This document shows, in pieces, positions 1 through 7,503 of a stretch of DNA of 49,995 nucleotides; positions within the stretch are counted from its first letter, which is position 1, and each line of letters starts with the position of its first letter. The position numbers and the translations under genes are program-made. Source of the DNA: Clostridia bacterium. GTDB taxonomy: Bacteria > Bacillota > Clostridia > Oscillospirales > CAG-272. Location of the stretch: contig JAFUKI010000041.1 of assembly GCA_017467815.1 (NCBI GenBank), positions 1 through 49,995 of the forward strand, written 5' to 3'. The notes beneath the pieces were generated by a model that worked only from the letters and a program-made list of their open reading frames with translations, did not search any database and was not told where the DNA came from.

Positions 1-2
1 AA

Positions 3-956
3 CATCCTTACTTCGCCGTATCCGACTTTATGATCACCGAGCCTGCTGCCCTTCTGTTCAACCGGAATATGATCACCGACAACAATCTGGAAAACCCCTA
101 TGATCTGGTTTTGGCAGGCACATGGACGATCGACAAGTTCACCGAAATGGCTATCGCTGTTATCAACGACATGAACGGTGACGGTTTATACGATGGCGAG
201 GATGATATCGTCGGCGGTAATATCCATAGCAGCGGTGCTGTTGCCCTCTTCACCGGATGCGATCAGTTCATTTCCAAAAAGGATGAGACCGGCAAGCTGG
301 AACTGGTCCTTAACTCCGAAAAAACACTGGCTATCGGTGACAAGCTCCGCAGATTCTATGAAAACGGCGGTTCCAATGTAACCTTTGAGAATCAAACCGG
401 CAACAAACCCTTCTCTTCCGGCACCGTATTGTTCGCAAGCGGTACACCGGCTGATATGGCAGATGTATCCGAATATGGTTTTGATACCGGTATCGTTCCC
501 ATGCCCAAGTTTGACGAAGACCAGGAAAAGTATATGTGCTATGACTGGGCTGATGTTATGGGTATCTCCAACGGCATCAAGAATCCCGAAATGGTCGGCG
601 CAGTTCTGGAATTCCTGTCCTGGGACTCCAAGAACGAAGTATTCCCCACCTACTATGACGTTCTGCTGAAGACCAGATATGCTTCCGATATGGAGACCAG
701 AGAAATGATGAATATCATTTTCGATTCCATCGTTTACGAGATCGGCGGTACCTATTTCAGTATGCAGCCCGGCTTCTGTGAACTCTGGTATACTGGTCCC
801 AACTTCATGCTCTGGGGCGAAAACACCTTTGCCGCTATCTTCAGAGCCTACAAAAACCCCGCCAACAACACCATCAACTCCTACTACGAAGAACTGGCAA
901 AGATTGAAGGTCCGCTGGAAGCTGAAACCACCGCGGACACCACACCCGCCGCTTGA
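3..956 (+). CDS. Solute-binding-like lipoprotein, C-terminal part (5' cut by window edge)
   Basis: The frame is open from base 3 to the TGA at 954-956, and the in-frame codons before the first ATG (base 30) already align with the paralogue that follows, so the true start lies outside the window. About 175 N-terminal residues are missing by comparison with the next gene. The two proteins share long stretches, for example LFNRNMITDNNLE, the TGIVPMPKFDE block and the ETREMMNIIFDSI block, so this is a tandem duplicate. The family resembles extracellular sugar-binding lipoproteins of ABC importers, but no permease gene is adjacent, so ligand and partner transporter are unknown. The protein ends in a Thr/Ala-rich tail. 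Confidence 0.85.
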   Translation, partial: HPYFAVSDFMITEPAALLFNRNMITDNNLENPYDLVLAGTWTIDKFTEMAIAVINDMNGDGLYDGEDDIVGGNIHSSGAVALFTGCDQFISKKDETGKLELVLNSEKTLAIGDKLRRFYENGGSNVTFENQTGNKPFSSGTVLFASGTPADMADVSEYGFDTGIVPMPKFDEDQEKYMCYDWADVMGISNGIKNPEMVGAVLEFLSWDSKNEVFPTYYDVLLKTRYASDMETREMMNIIFDSIVYEIGGTYFSMQPGFCELWYTGPNFMLWGENTFAAIFRAYKNPANNTINSYYEELAKIEGPLEAETTADTTPAA

Positions 957-972
957 TCCGAACATATACCTC

Positions 973-1014
973 AAAACCGCTGTCTGAAAAGATGGCGGTT
1001 TTTGTATTTTTTTC
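973..1014 (+). terminator. Rho-independent terminator
   Basis: An 8-bp stem (AAAACCGC at 973-980 with GCGGTTTT at 995-1002) is followed by a T-rich run, 17 bases after the stop of the first lipoprotein gene. Confidence 0.85.
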
Positions 1015-1053
1015 TCACTTCATGTAAATTTTTTACCAATTCGTGAAATGATA

Positions 1054-1082
1054 TTGACAAATCCATCCGAAAATGGTATCCT
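1054..1082 (+). promoter_or_regulatory. Promoter of the second solute-binding lipoprotein
   Basis: TTGACA (1054-1059), 17-base spacer, TATCCT (1077-1082) preceded by TGG, giving an extended -10. It lies 46 bases before the start codon, so the paralogue has its own promoter after the terminator of the first copy. Confidence 0.7.
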
Positions 1083-1128
1083 ATTATAGTATTGTATACA
1101 TATTATTATTTTTTATAAGGAGAAAAAT

Positions 1129-2580
1129 ATGAAAAAGTTTGGCATTTATTTGTTGCTCGCGGCAATGCTGACTCAGCTTGTTGCTTGCGGCGACGGTAAT
1201 TCCGACGAAACCGAAGCCAATACCGAAGCAGCTACCGAAAATACGGAAACCACCCGTATTCAGCATCAGGTTCCCAATGAACTGGACTTCAAGGGTGAGA
1301 CCTTTGGCGTTTCCACTCTGGGTAATGAACCGGATTATTATTTCGCTGACGAAAGTTCTTCCGACAACATGGTTGCTGCGGTTTACCGCCGTACCACCAA
1401 GACCGAAGAATTCCTGGGTATTGATATTCAGATGGATACTTCTTCCGAGTACAGCGACTTCGTAACTCTGTACAAGTCCGGTGACGATATCCACCAGCTG
1501 CTGCTTGTTGAAAATATCTACGATGTCAAGAACCTGGTTACCGAAGGGTATCTGTACAATATGGATACTCTGCCGTACGTAGATTTCTCTGCGGAATGGT
1601 GGAATGCGGAACAGATGGATATCCTCCGTCTGAGCCAGAACACCTACTACGGTGTATCCGACTTCATTCTCACTAACCCCGACTCGATTCTGTTCAACCG
1701 CAACATGATCACCGACAACAACCTGGAAGATCCTTACCAGCTGGTACTGGAAGGCAAGTGGACTCTGGACAAGTTCGCTGAACTGGGTAAAGCTGTTATC
1801 AACGACGTCAACGGTAACGGTTCCAACTATGACGAAGATGACGTTATTGCCCTCGCAATAGGTGACACTGCTCTGGCAATCGGCTTTGTACCCGGATGCG
1901 GTCAGCCCATCTCCGCAAAGAACGAAGAAGGCGTTCTGGAAATGACACTGAACAGTGAAAGGATGCTCCAGATCGTTGACAAGCTGGTTTCCATGAGCGA
2001 AACTCCCGGTTTCATTTATGCAAAAGGTATTACCGAAGGAACAGGCAGTAGCTACAGCAGCGGTAATGTACTGTACTCCCGTGGTGGTCCTTCCAACATG
2101 GCAAGTGTTTCTGACTATGAATTCGACACCGGTATCGTTCCCATGCCCAAGTTCGATGAAGCCCAGGAAAAGTATATGTGCAACACCACGTCCTACCTGA
2201 TGGCTGTTTCCGGTCAGATCAAGAATCCCGATATGGTCGGTGCAACTCTGGAATACCTCTCCTGGGACTCCAAGAATGAAGTATCCCCCACTTACTACGA
2301 TGTTCTGCTGAAGACCCGTTACTCCTCCGATATGGAAACCAGAGAAATGATGAACATTATCTTCGATTCCATCTTCTATGAAGTAGGCGGCGTATACTTC
2401 GGCATGAGCCCCGGATTCTGCGAACTGTGGTACACCGGTTCTTCTTGTTTGGTATTCGGCGAAACCAACTTCGCTGCTTTCTACAGAGCCTACAAGAACC
2501 CCGCCAAAAACACCATTACAGAATTCTACGATGCTATGGCTAAGGTCGAAGGCACTGCAGAAACCGAAGCTGCTGAATAA
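1129..2580 (+). CDS. Extracellular solute-binding-like lipoprotein
   Basis: A 483-residue exported lipoprotein. Residues 1-20 are a lipoprotein signal peptide (MKK, hydrophobic core, lipobox LVAC with Cys20 as the lipidated residue), then a Glu/Thr-rich linker to about residue 45. The remainder looks like a type 1 extracellular solute-binding fold, the membrane-anchored receptor of sugar ABC importers. No permease or ATPase gene is next to it, so it may serve a transporter elsewhere or have a different role. The start is supported by AAGGAG seven bases upstream and the promoter at 1054-1082. It is a tandem paralogue of the truncated gene before it. Confidence 0.85.
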   Translation: MKKFGIYLLLAAMLTQLVACGDGNSDETEANTEAATENTETTRIQHQVPNELDFKGETFGVSTLGNEPDYYFADESSSDNMVAAVYRRTTKTEEFLGIDIQMDTSSEYSDFVTLYKSGDDIHQLLLVENIYDVKNLVTEGYLYNMDTLPYVDFSAEWWNAEQMDILRLSQNTYYGVSDFILTNPDSILFNRNMITDNNLEDPYQLVLEGKWTLDKFAELGKAVINDVNGNGSNYDEDDVIALAIGDTALAIGFVPGCGQPISAKNEEGVLEMTLNSERMLQIVDKLVSMSETPGFIYAKGITEGTGSSYSSGNVLYSRGGPSNMASVSDYEFDTGIVPMPKFDEAQEKYMCNTTSYLMAVSGQIKNPDMVGATLEYLSWDSKNEVSPTYYDVLLKTRYSSDMETREMMNIIFDSIFYEVGGVYFGMSPGFCELWYTGSSCLVFGETNFAAFYRAYKNPAKNTITEFYDAMAKVEGTAETEAAE

Positions 2581-2592
2581 TTGCATACACAC

Positions 2593-2627
2593 AAAAAGCT
2601 CGTCACACAAAATGGCGAGCTTTTTTC
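2593..2627. terminator. Bidirectional terminator
   Basis: A 10-bp stem AAAAAGCTCG (2593-2602) / CGAGCTTTTT (2616-2625) has A- and T-runs on its two sides and sits between the convergent lipoprotein gene and clpC, so it can stop both transcripts. Confidence 0.85.
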
Positions 2628-2645
2628 TATTGGATTCGGATATGC

Positions 2646-5069
2646 TTACTTTACCTGATATACAATTTTTTCTCCGTCCAGTACCGCTTCCGCTGTATCC
2701 CCTGCTTTGATCTTTCCCATAAGCATTTCTTCGGAAAAGGTATCTTCGATCTTCCGTACAATGGCTCTGCGGAGAGGACGAGCGCCGTATACCGGGTCAA
2801 AGCCTTCCTTTGCCAGCTGTGCCACCACTTCCGGTGCAAAGGAAACGGTAATGCCCAATGCTGCGATCCGCGCGGTTACTTCCTTCAGCATAATGCCGGT
2901 GATCTTCTGGATATCTTCATCGGTCAGCTTATTGAATACAATGATCTCGTCCAGACGGTTCAGGAATTCCGGCTTGAATGCGGATCTCAGGGCTTCCATG
3001 GCGGTATTTTTTATATTGTCCTGCTTCACGGCGGAATCGGAAAATCCCAGACTGCGCTGTACGGTCATGCCGGATGCGCCTACGTTGGAGGTCATGATGA
3101 TGATGGTATTCTTGCAATCCACCCGTCTGCCCTGGGCGTCTGTCAGGATCCCGTCTTCCAGGATCTGCAGCATAATATTGAACACGTCCGGGTGTGCTTT
3201 CTCAATTTCATCGAACAGCACCACGGAATAGGGTCTGCGGCGGATCTTTTCCGTAAGCTGTCCGCCTTCTTCGTATCCCACATAACCCGGAGGAGAACCG
3301 ATCAGCTTGGATACGCTGTGTTTTTCCATATATTCCGACATATCCACACGGATCATGGCGTTTTCGTCACCGAACATGACATCCGCCAGCGCTTTGGTCA
3401 GTTCTGTCTTACCAACACCCGTAGGACCCAGGAATATGAAAGAACCGATGGGTCTGCGGGGGTCCTTGAGTCCCATTCTGCCCCTGCGAATCGCTCTTGC
3501 CACGGCATCCACCGCTTCATCCTGCCCGATGATCCGTTCTTTCAGGATGGCATCCAGCTTCAGCAGCCGTTCTCCTTCTTCGTCCGCCAGTTTCTTTACG
3601 GGGATGCCCGTCCAGCTGGTGACGATATCGGCGATATCCTCCTCGGTGACAATCTGCTCACCGCTGCTGTCGTCGGAACGCTCTTTTTTCTTATTCTCCA
3701 GTTCTTCCGTCAGCTGTTTTTCCATATCCCGCAGTCCGGCGGCTTTTTCATAATCTTCCGCCAGAATGGCTTCTTCTTTTTCCGCCGTTACCGATTTCAG
3801 CTTGTTTTCCGTTTCTCTGACATCGGGACCGGGCGTAAAGTGGGAGATACGCTTTTTGCTGGCGGCTTCGTCGATCAGGTCGATGGCTTTGTCCGGCAAA
3901 TACCGGTCGCTGATGTACCGTACGGACAGCTGTACTGCCGCTTTGATGGCTTCGTCGCTGATCTTCAGCTTATGATGGGCTTCGTATTTGTCACGCAGAC
4001 CAAAGAGGATCTGTTCCGCTTCTTCCGGAGAAGGTTCGCCTACCATAACGGACTGGAATCTTCTTTCCAATGCTGCGTCCTTCTCGATATGGCGTCTGTA
4101 TTCGTCGATGGTTGTGGCACCGACCACCTGCATTTCTCCTCTTGCCAGTGCCGGTTTTATGATATTGGCGGCATCCACAGCACCTTCCGCGCCGCCTGCA
4201 CCGATAATGGTATGGATCTCGTCGATGAACAGGATGAGATCGGGATTTTTCCGCACTTCCTCCATGACGTTTTTCATACGTTCTTCAAATTCGCCGCGGT
4301 ATTTTGCTCCGGCAATCATACCGGAAATATCCAGTGTGACGATGGTTTTGCCCCGGAGTGTATCCGGCACCGCACCGTCAACGATTCTCTGCGCCAGTCC
4401 TTCCACCACTGCGGTTTTGCCCACGCCCGGTTCACCGATGAGACAGGGGTTATTCTTGGTACGGCGGGAGAGTATCTGGATCACACGCTCGGTTTCCGTA
4501 TCCCTGCCGATGATGGGGTCGATTTTGCCTTCCTTCGCCATGCGGCACAAATTTCTGCCGTAGGAGGACAGGGTGGGGGCGTCTTTGATGTCAGCATCTC
4601 CGGATTTGCCCCGTTCACTGCCTTTTTCTTCACTGTTTTTCCCGAAATAGGAGACAATATCCCGTTTGATATCTGCCGGCGAAGTCCCTTGTGCCGTCAT
4701 GATCTTCACCCCGAAACATTCCGGTTCATCACACATGGCACAAAGCAGATGCTCCGTCCCAATATAGCCGTGTCCCATATCCATCGCCACTCTTGCCGAG
4801 GCTTCGATGATCTTTTTGGTACGCGGTGTTATATCTGCCGCTGTCAGCCGGGTGGTTTCTCCCGTTCCTACATTCTGCTCGATAATCTCCTTGGACTTGG
4901 AGAAGGTAATTCCTCTTTCCTCCAGCACCCTTTCCGCCACGCCGTCCTTCTCCGACAAAAGTCCCAGCAGCAGGTGTTCACTGCCCACACAGGTGTGTCC
5001 CATTTCGCAGGCATAATACATGGCACGATTCAGCGCGTTCTGCGCCTTTCCCGTAAATCCGATTTGCAT
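2646..5069 (-). CDS. clpC: ATP-dependent Clp protease ATP-binding subunit ClpC
   Basis: An 807-residue Hsp100 unfoldase, close to the usual ClpC length. It unfolds substrates, including arginine-phosphorylated ones marked by McsB, and feeds them into ClpP. Two N-terminal Clp_N repeats (about 1-145) come first, then AAA+ module 1 with Walker A GEPGVGKT near residue 207, a middle domain containing a UvrB/UvrC-like segment (about 420-455), and AAA+ module 2 with GPTGVGKT near residue 546, ending in a ClpB-D2 small domain. AGGAG lies 9 bases before the ATG. It is the last gene of ctsR-mcsA-mcsB-clpC, 78 bases after mcsB. The clpP partner is not in the window. Confidence 0.97.
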   Translation of the reverse strand: MQIGFTGKAQNALNRAMYYACEMGHTCVGSEHLLLGLLSEKDGVAERVLEERGITFSKSKEIIEQNVGTGETTRLTAADITPRTKKIIEASARVAMDMGHGYIGTEHLLCAMCDEPECFGVKIMTAQGTSPADIKRDIVSYFGKNSEEKGSERGKSGDADIKDAPTLSSYGRNLCRMAKEGKIDPIIGRDTETERVIQILSRRTKNNPCLIGEPGVGKTAVVEGLAQRIVDGAVPDTLRGKTIVTLDISGMIAGAKYRGEFEERMKNVMEEVRKNPDLILFIDEIHTIIGAGGAEGAVDAANIIKPALARGEMQVVGATTIDEYRRHIEKDAALERRFQSVMVGEPSPEEAEQILFGLRDKYEAHHKLKISDEAIKAAVQLSVRYISDRYLPDKAIDLIDEAASKKRISHFTPGPDVRETENKLKSVTAEKEEAILAEDYEKAAGLRDMEKQLTEELENKKKERSDDSSGEQIVTEEDIADIVTSWTGIPVKKLADEEGERLLKLDAILKERIIGQDEAVDAVARAIRRGRMGLKDPRRPIGSFIFLGPTGVGKTELTKALADVMFGDENAMIRVDMSEYMEKHSVSKLIGSPPGYVGYEEGGQLTEKIRRRPYSVVLFDEIEKAHPDVFNIMLQILEDGILTDAQGRRVDCKNTIIIMTSNVGASGMTVQRSLGFSDSAVKQDNIKNTAMEALRSAFKPEFLNRLDEIIVFNKLTDEDIQKITGIMLKEVTARIAALGITVSFAPEVVAQLAKEGFDPVYGARPLRRAIVRKIEDTFSEEMLMGKIKAGDTAEAVLDGEKIVYQVK

Positions 5070-5147
5070 GATAAACTCCTTTCCGGGGGTTATACTTACT
5101 ATTTTATGCTTGTTTTCCCCGTTCTATTCTGTATTTTCTTTCTTCAC

Positions 5148-6167
5148 TTATTCTCTTGTCAGGATCTCTCTTGCCTTTTTGGCTCTGACTTCATCCCGTT
5201 CCTCCGGGGTTTTGCATTCTTCCGATGCTGCCAGAGTGTTGGGCATACAGGAGAACAGCATTTCGTCTACACGTACCGGGTTGAGGTTTTCGATCATTCC
5301 CAGCGATGCGCCCAGACGTATTTCTTCATACAGATGCACCATTTCCTCCGTCTGCAGCAGGGTGGCGTACATCAGGGTACCGTATGCCCGGCGCACCTGA
5401 TTCCGTACCAGATTTTCATCCCGTTTTCCCTTGCACAAAATGCCGCGCAGTTCTCTCTCCTGCTTCACGATCTGTTCCACGATACCGGAAAGCTTGTGGA
5501 TGGTTTCTTCCTCGGTCACGCCAAGGGTGATCTGGTTGGAGATCTGGAACAGCCGTCCTTCCGCTCTGCTGCCCTCGCCCGTCATACCGCGGATGGTCAG
5601 ACCGATCTTCCCCAGCTGTTCTTCAAATCCTCTGATCAGATGGGCTTTACTGCACGCCGGCAGGAACAGCATAACCGACGCACGCATACCCGTACCAAGG
5701 TTGGTGGGGCAATGGGTCAGATACCCGAATTTTTCATTATACGCGATCTCCGCCCGGCTGTCCAGCAGTTCATCGGCGGAAGATACATCACGATACGCTT
5801 CCTCCAGGGCAAAGCCGGGATAAATGGACTGCAGACGCAGATGGTCTTCTTCCAGCACCATGATGTGTACACTGTTTTTGGAAAGCAGACCGCCCTTGTA
5901 CTGGCTTTCTGCAAATTCTCTGCTGACCAGATGTTTTTCCGCATAGGAACGTCTTTCCGCTGTGGTCAATCCACCGAAATCCGTATATTCCCAGCCGTCC
6001 GCCTCCGGATAAACCTCTCTGGCAAGCGCACAGATCTCCGCCGCCTGCCCTTCCGTCATGTGAGGAGCAAAAGGGTATTTCTGCAGATTCCGCGCCAGAC
6101 GAACCCGTGTACTGACAACAACATCGTTTTCGTTTCCCTGAATGGTGTACCAATTTGTGGTTTTCAT
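5148..6167 (-). CDS. mcsB: Protein arginine kinase McsB
   Basis: A 339-residue ATP:guanido phosphotransferase that phosphorylates arginines on misfolded proteins and on CtsR, targeting them to ClpC-ClpP. Family signatures include the N-terminal STRVRLARNL block, an EEDHLRL segment corresponding to the NEEDH catalytic loop, and GTGMRASVMLFLPA. The ATG at 6167 is chosen because AGGAGG stands 10 bases upstream. An open frame extends 11 codons further to 6200 but has no ribosome binding site and would overlap mcsA. Mature spacing to mcsA is 19 bases. The C-terminal regulatory region is complete. Confidence 0.95.
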   Translation of the reverse strand: MKTTNWYTIQGNENDVVVSTRVRLARNLQKYPFAPHMTEGQAAEICALAREVYPEADGWEYTDFGGLTTAERRSYAEKHLVSREFAESQYKGGLLSKNSVHIMVLEEDHLRLQSIYPGFALEEAYRDVSSADELLDSRAEIAYNEKFGYLTHCPTNLGTGMRASVMLFLPACSKAHLIRGFEEQLGKIGLTIRGMTGEGSRAEGRLFQISNQITLGVTEEETIHKLSGIVEQIVKQERELRGILCKGKRDENLVRNQVRRAYGTLMYATLLQTEEMVHLYEEIRLGASLGMIENLNPVRVDEMLFSCMPNTLAASEECKTPEERDEVRAKKAREILTRE

Positions 6168-6186
6168 GTTCCCGTCTCCTCCTCTT

Positions 6187-6726
6187 TTATTGTGCATCAT
6201 TGCCGCGCAGGTTTCGCAGCTGATCCCTCAGTTCTGCCGCCCGTTCGTAGTTTTCGCTGGCGATGGAATCCTTCAGTTCCTTTTCCATGGCGGCGATTTT
6301 CTGTTTGCGTTCATTCTGCTCACGGAAACGTGCCGGTGTTTTTCCGGTGTGGGTGCTTCTTCCATGAATCCGGCGGATGGAAGGGATGAGTTCCGCTTCA
6401 AAAACTTCGTAACAGCCCGGGCAGCCCACTTTTCCGTTTTTGGCAAGTACCGCAAAGGTGGAGCCGCACAGGGGGCATTTGGGGGTTTCTCTGGCTTCCG
6501 GCTGCTTCAGTCCGGTGTTGAACAGACTTCCGAACAGTTTATCCTCCGAAAACAGCTTTTGCAGCTGACCAAACGGATCCGCCCCCATGGATGTACCGGA
6601 GATCACGCCGTTCTTCTGCATTTCCGCCGCACAGTCGGAGCAGAGTGTGTAGGACTTTTCCACACCGTTTACATTTTCTTTATAATAAAAAGTAGCCTCT
6701 TTCTTTCCGCATTTTTCGCAAAGCAT
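6187..6726 (-). CDS. mcsA: McsA, zinc-finger activator of McsB
   Basis: A 179-residue protein with two pairs of zinc-binding CxxC motifs: CEKC and CSDC near the N-terminus, CPLC and CPGC around residues 80-105. A C-terminal UVR motif (about 140-175, EKELKDSIASENYERAAEL) follows. In Bacillota McsA activates the McsB kinase and helps modulate CtsR. GGAGG is placed well before the ATG. It is the second gene of the class III heat-shock operon, 26 bases after ctsR. Confidence 0.94.
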   Translation of the reverse strand: MLCEKCGKKEATFYYKENVNGVEKSYTLCSDCAAEMQKNGVISGTSMGADPFGQLQKLFSEDKLFGSLFNTGLKQPEARETPKCPLCGSTFAVLAKNGKVGCPGCYEVFEAELIPSIRRIHGRSTHTGKTPARFREQNERKQKIAAMEKELKDSIASENYERAAELRDQLRNLRGNDAQ

Positions 6727-6752
6727 AATATTTACCTCCGTTATTCATAATT

Positions 6753-7205
6753 TTACAGCATATACAGCATCAGCATCCGCCGGAACAGATCTGCACGGAC
6801 GGTACTGCGCAGTTCCTGGGGACATTTTTCCAGTGCCGAATTGCTCACCGCCGCCAGCATCAATCCGGCTTCTCTTTCCGTCAGAATCCCGTGATCCAGC
6901 AGATTCTGCAGATAGGCTCTTGCTTCGTTTTCCTCCAGCGTTTCCCCGACGGCATGGAAAAAATGCATCAGGTAATCGCTTTTCGTCATTTTTACCCGTA
7001 CGATCCGGATATATCCGCCGCCGCCCCGTCTGCTTTCGATTACATATCCTCTCTCCGGGGTGAACCGGGATGTGATCACGTAATTGATCTGACTGGGTAC
7101 ACAGCCGATCTTCGCCGCCAGATCGTTTCGTCTGACCTCCGTTGTACCGCCGCCGTCTTCCAGCATCTGTTCGATCAGTTTCGCTATGTGATCCGATAAT
7201 ATCAT
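6753..7205 (-). CDS. ctsR: Transcriptional repressor CtsR
   Basis: A 150-residue repressor of the clp regulon. The N-terminal winged helix-turn-helix with its glycine-rich wing (RRGGGGYIRI, about residues 55-64) is the hallmark that contacts DNA and senses heat. The C-terminal half is the dimerisation and McsB/ClpC-recognised domain. It is the first gene of ctsR-mcsA-mcsB-clpC, preceded by GAGGGA and a strong promoter with CtsR boxes, so it is autoregulated. Length and gene order match the family closely. Confidence 0.96.
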   Translation of the reverse strand: MILSDHIAKLIEQMLEDGGGTTEVRRNDLAAKIGCVPSQINYVITSRFTPERGYVIESRRGGGGYIRIVRVKMTKSDYLMHFFHAVGETLEENEARAYLQNLLDHGILTEREAGLMLAAVSNSALEKCPQELRSTVRADLFRRMLMLYML

Positions 7206-7239
7206 TGTATTCCCTCATTTCTGTATATGAGTTTTTGTC

Positions 7240-7256
7240 TTTGACTATCTTTGACT
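7240..7256 (-). promoter_or_regulatory. CtsR operator, downstream of the ctsR promoter
   Basis: Read on the minus strand this is AGTCAAA-GAT-AGTCAAA, a complete match to the CtsR heptad direct repeat RGTCAAANANRGTCAAA. It lies just downstream of the predicted transcription start and 35 bases before the ctsR start codon, where a bound repressor would block elongation or clearance. Confidence 0.9.
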
Positions 7257-7271
7257 TTCTCTTGTGACTAT

Positions 7272-7300
7272 AGTATACACCAAAAGTCAGAATTGGTCAA
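7272..7300 (-). promoter_or_regulatory. Promoter of ctsR-mcsA-mcsB-clpC
   Basis: On the minus strand: TTGACC (7300-7295), 17-base spacer, TATACT (7277-7272), 66 bases upstream of ctsR. CtsR boxes lie on both sides of it. Confidence 0.85.
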
Positions 7301-7317
7301 AGTCAAATATGGTCAAT
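7301..7317 (+). promoter_or_regulatory. CtsR operator abutting the -35 element
   Basis: AGTCAAA-TAT-GGTCAAT on the plus strand departs from the CtsR consensus only at the last base. It directly abuts the -35 hexamer, and a further GGTCAA half site at 7295-7300 overlaps that hexamer. Confidence 0.8.
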
Positions 7318-7400
7318 TTTCGTTTATGAAACCGGATTACGATGAATTATCTATATGTTTTCTCGTTTTTTCTCACGTAGTCTCATTATTTTGATTTTCT

Positions 7401-7417
7401 TTTGACTTTCTTTGACC
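7401..7417 (-). promoter_or_regulatory. Third CtsR operator, about 100 bp upstream
   Basis: GGTCAAA-GAA-AGTCAAA on the minus strand is a complete CtsR consensus. It lies 101 bases upstream of the -35 element, between the operon and the convergently spaced terminator of the next gene, too far to overlap the promoter. Confidence 0.8.
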
Positions 7418-7430
7418 ATTTATTCATCCA

Positions 7431-7473
7431 TAGAAAAACGCCCCATCTGCACAAATGTACAAATGGGGACGTT
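7431..7473 (-). terminator. Terminator of the DUF4838 lipoprotein gene
   Basis: A stem formed by AACGCCCCAT (7437-7446) and ATGGGGACGTT (7463-7473, one bulged A) is followed on the minus strand by TTTTT. It lies 31 bases after the stop codon at 7504. Confidence 0.75.
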
Positions 7474-7503
7474 CTGTTTGGGTTGGTTCACACGATGACG
7501 GAA

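Noticed and set aside
3192..6389. A 1065-codon open frame on the plus strand opposite clpC and mcsB
   Set aside because: It is antisense to two well-supported genes, has no domain signature and no ribosome binding site, and arises from the codon bias of the true genes.
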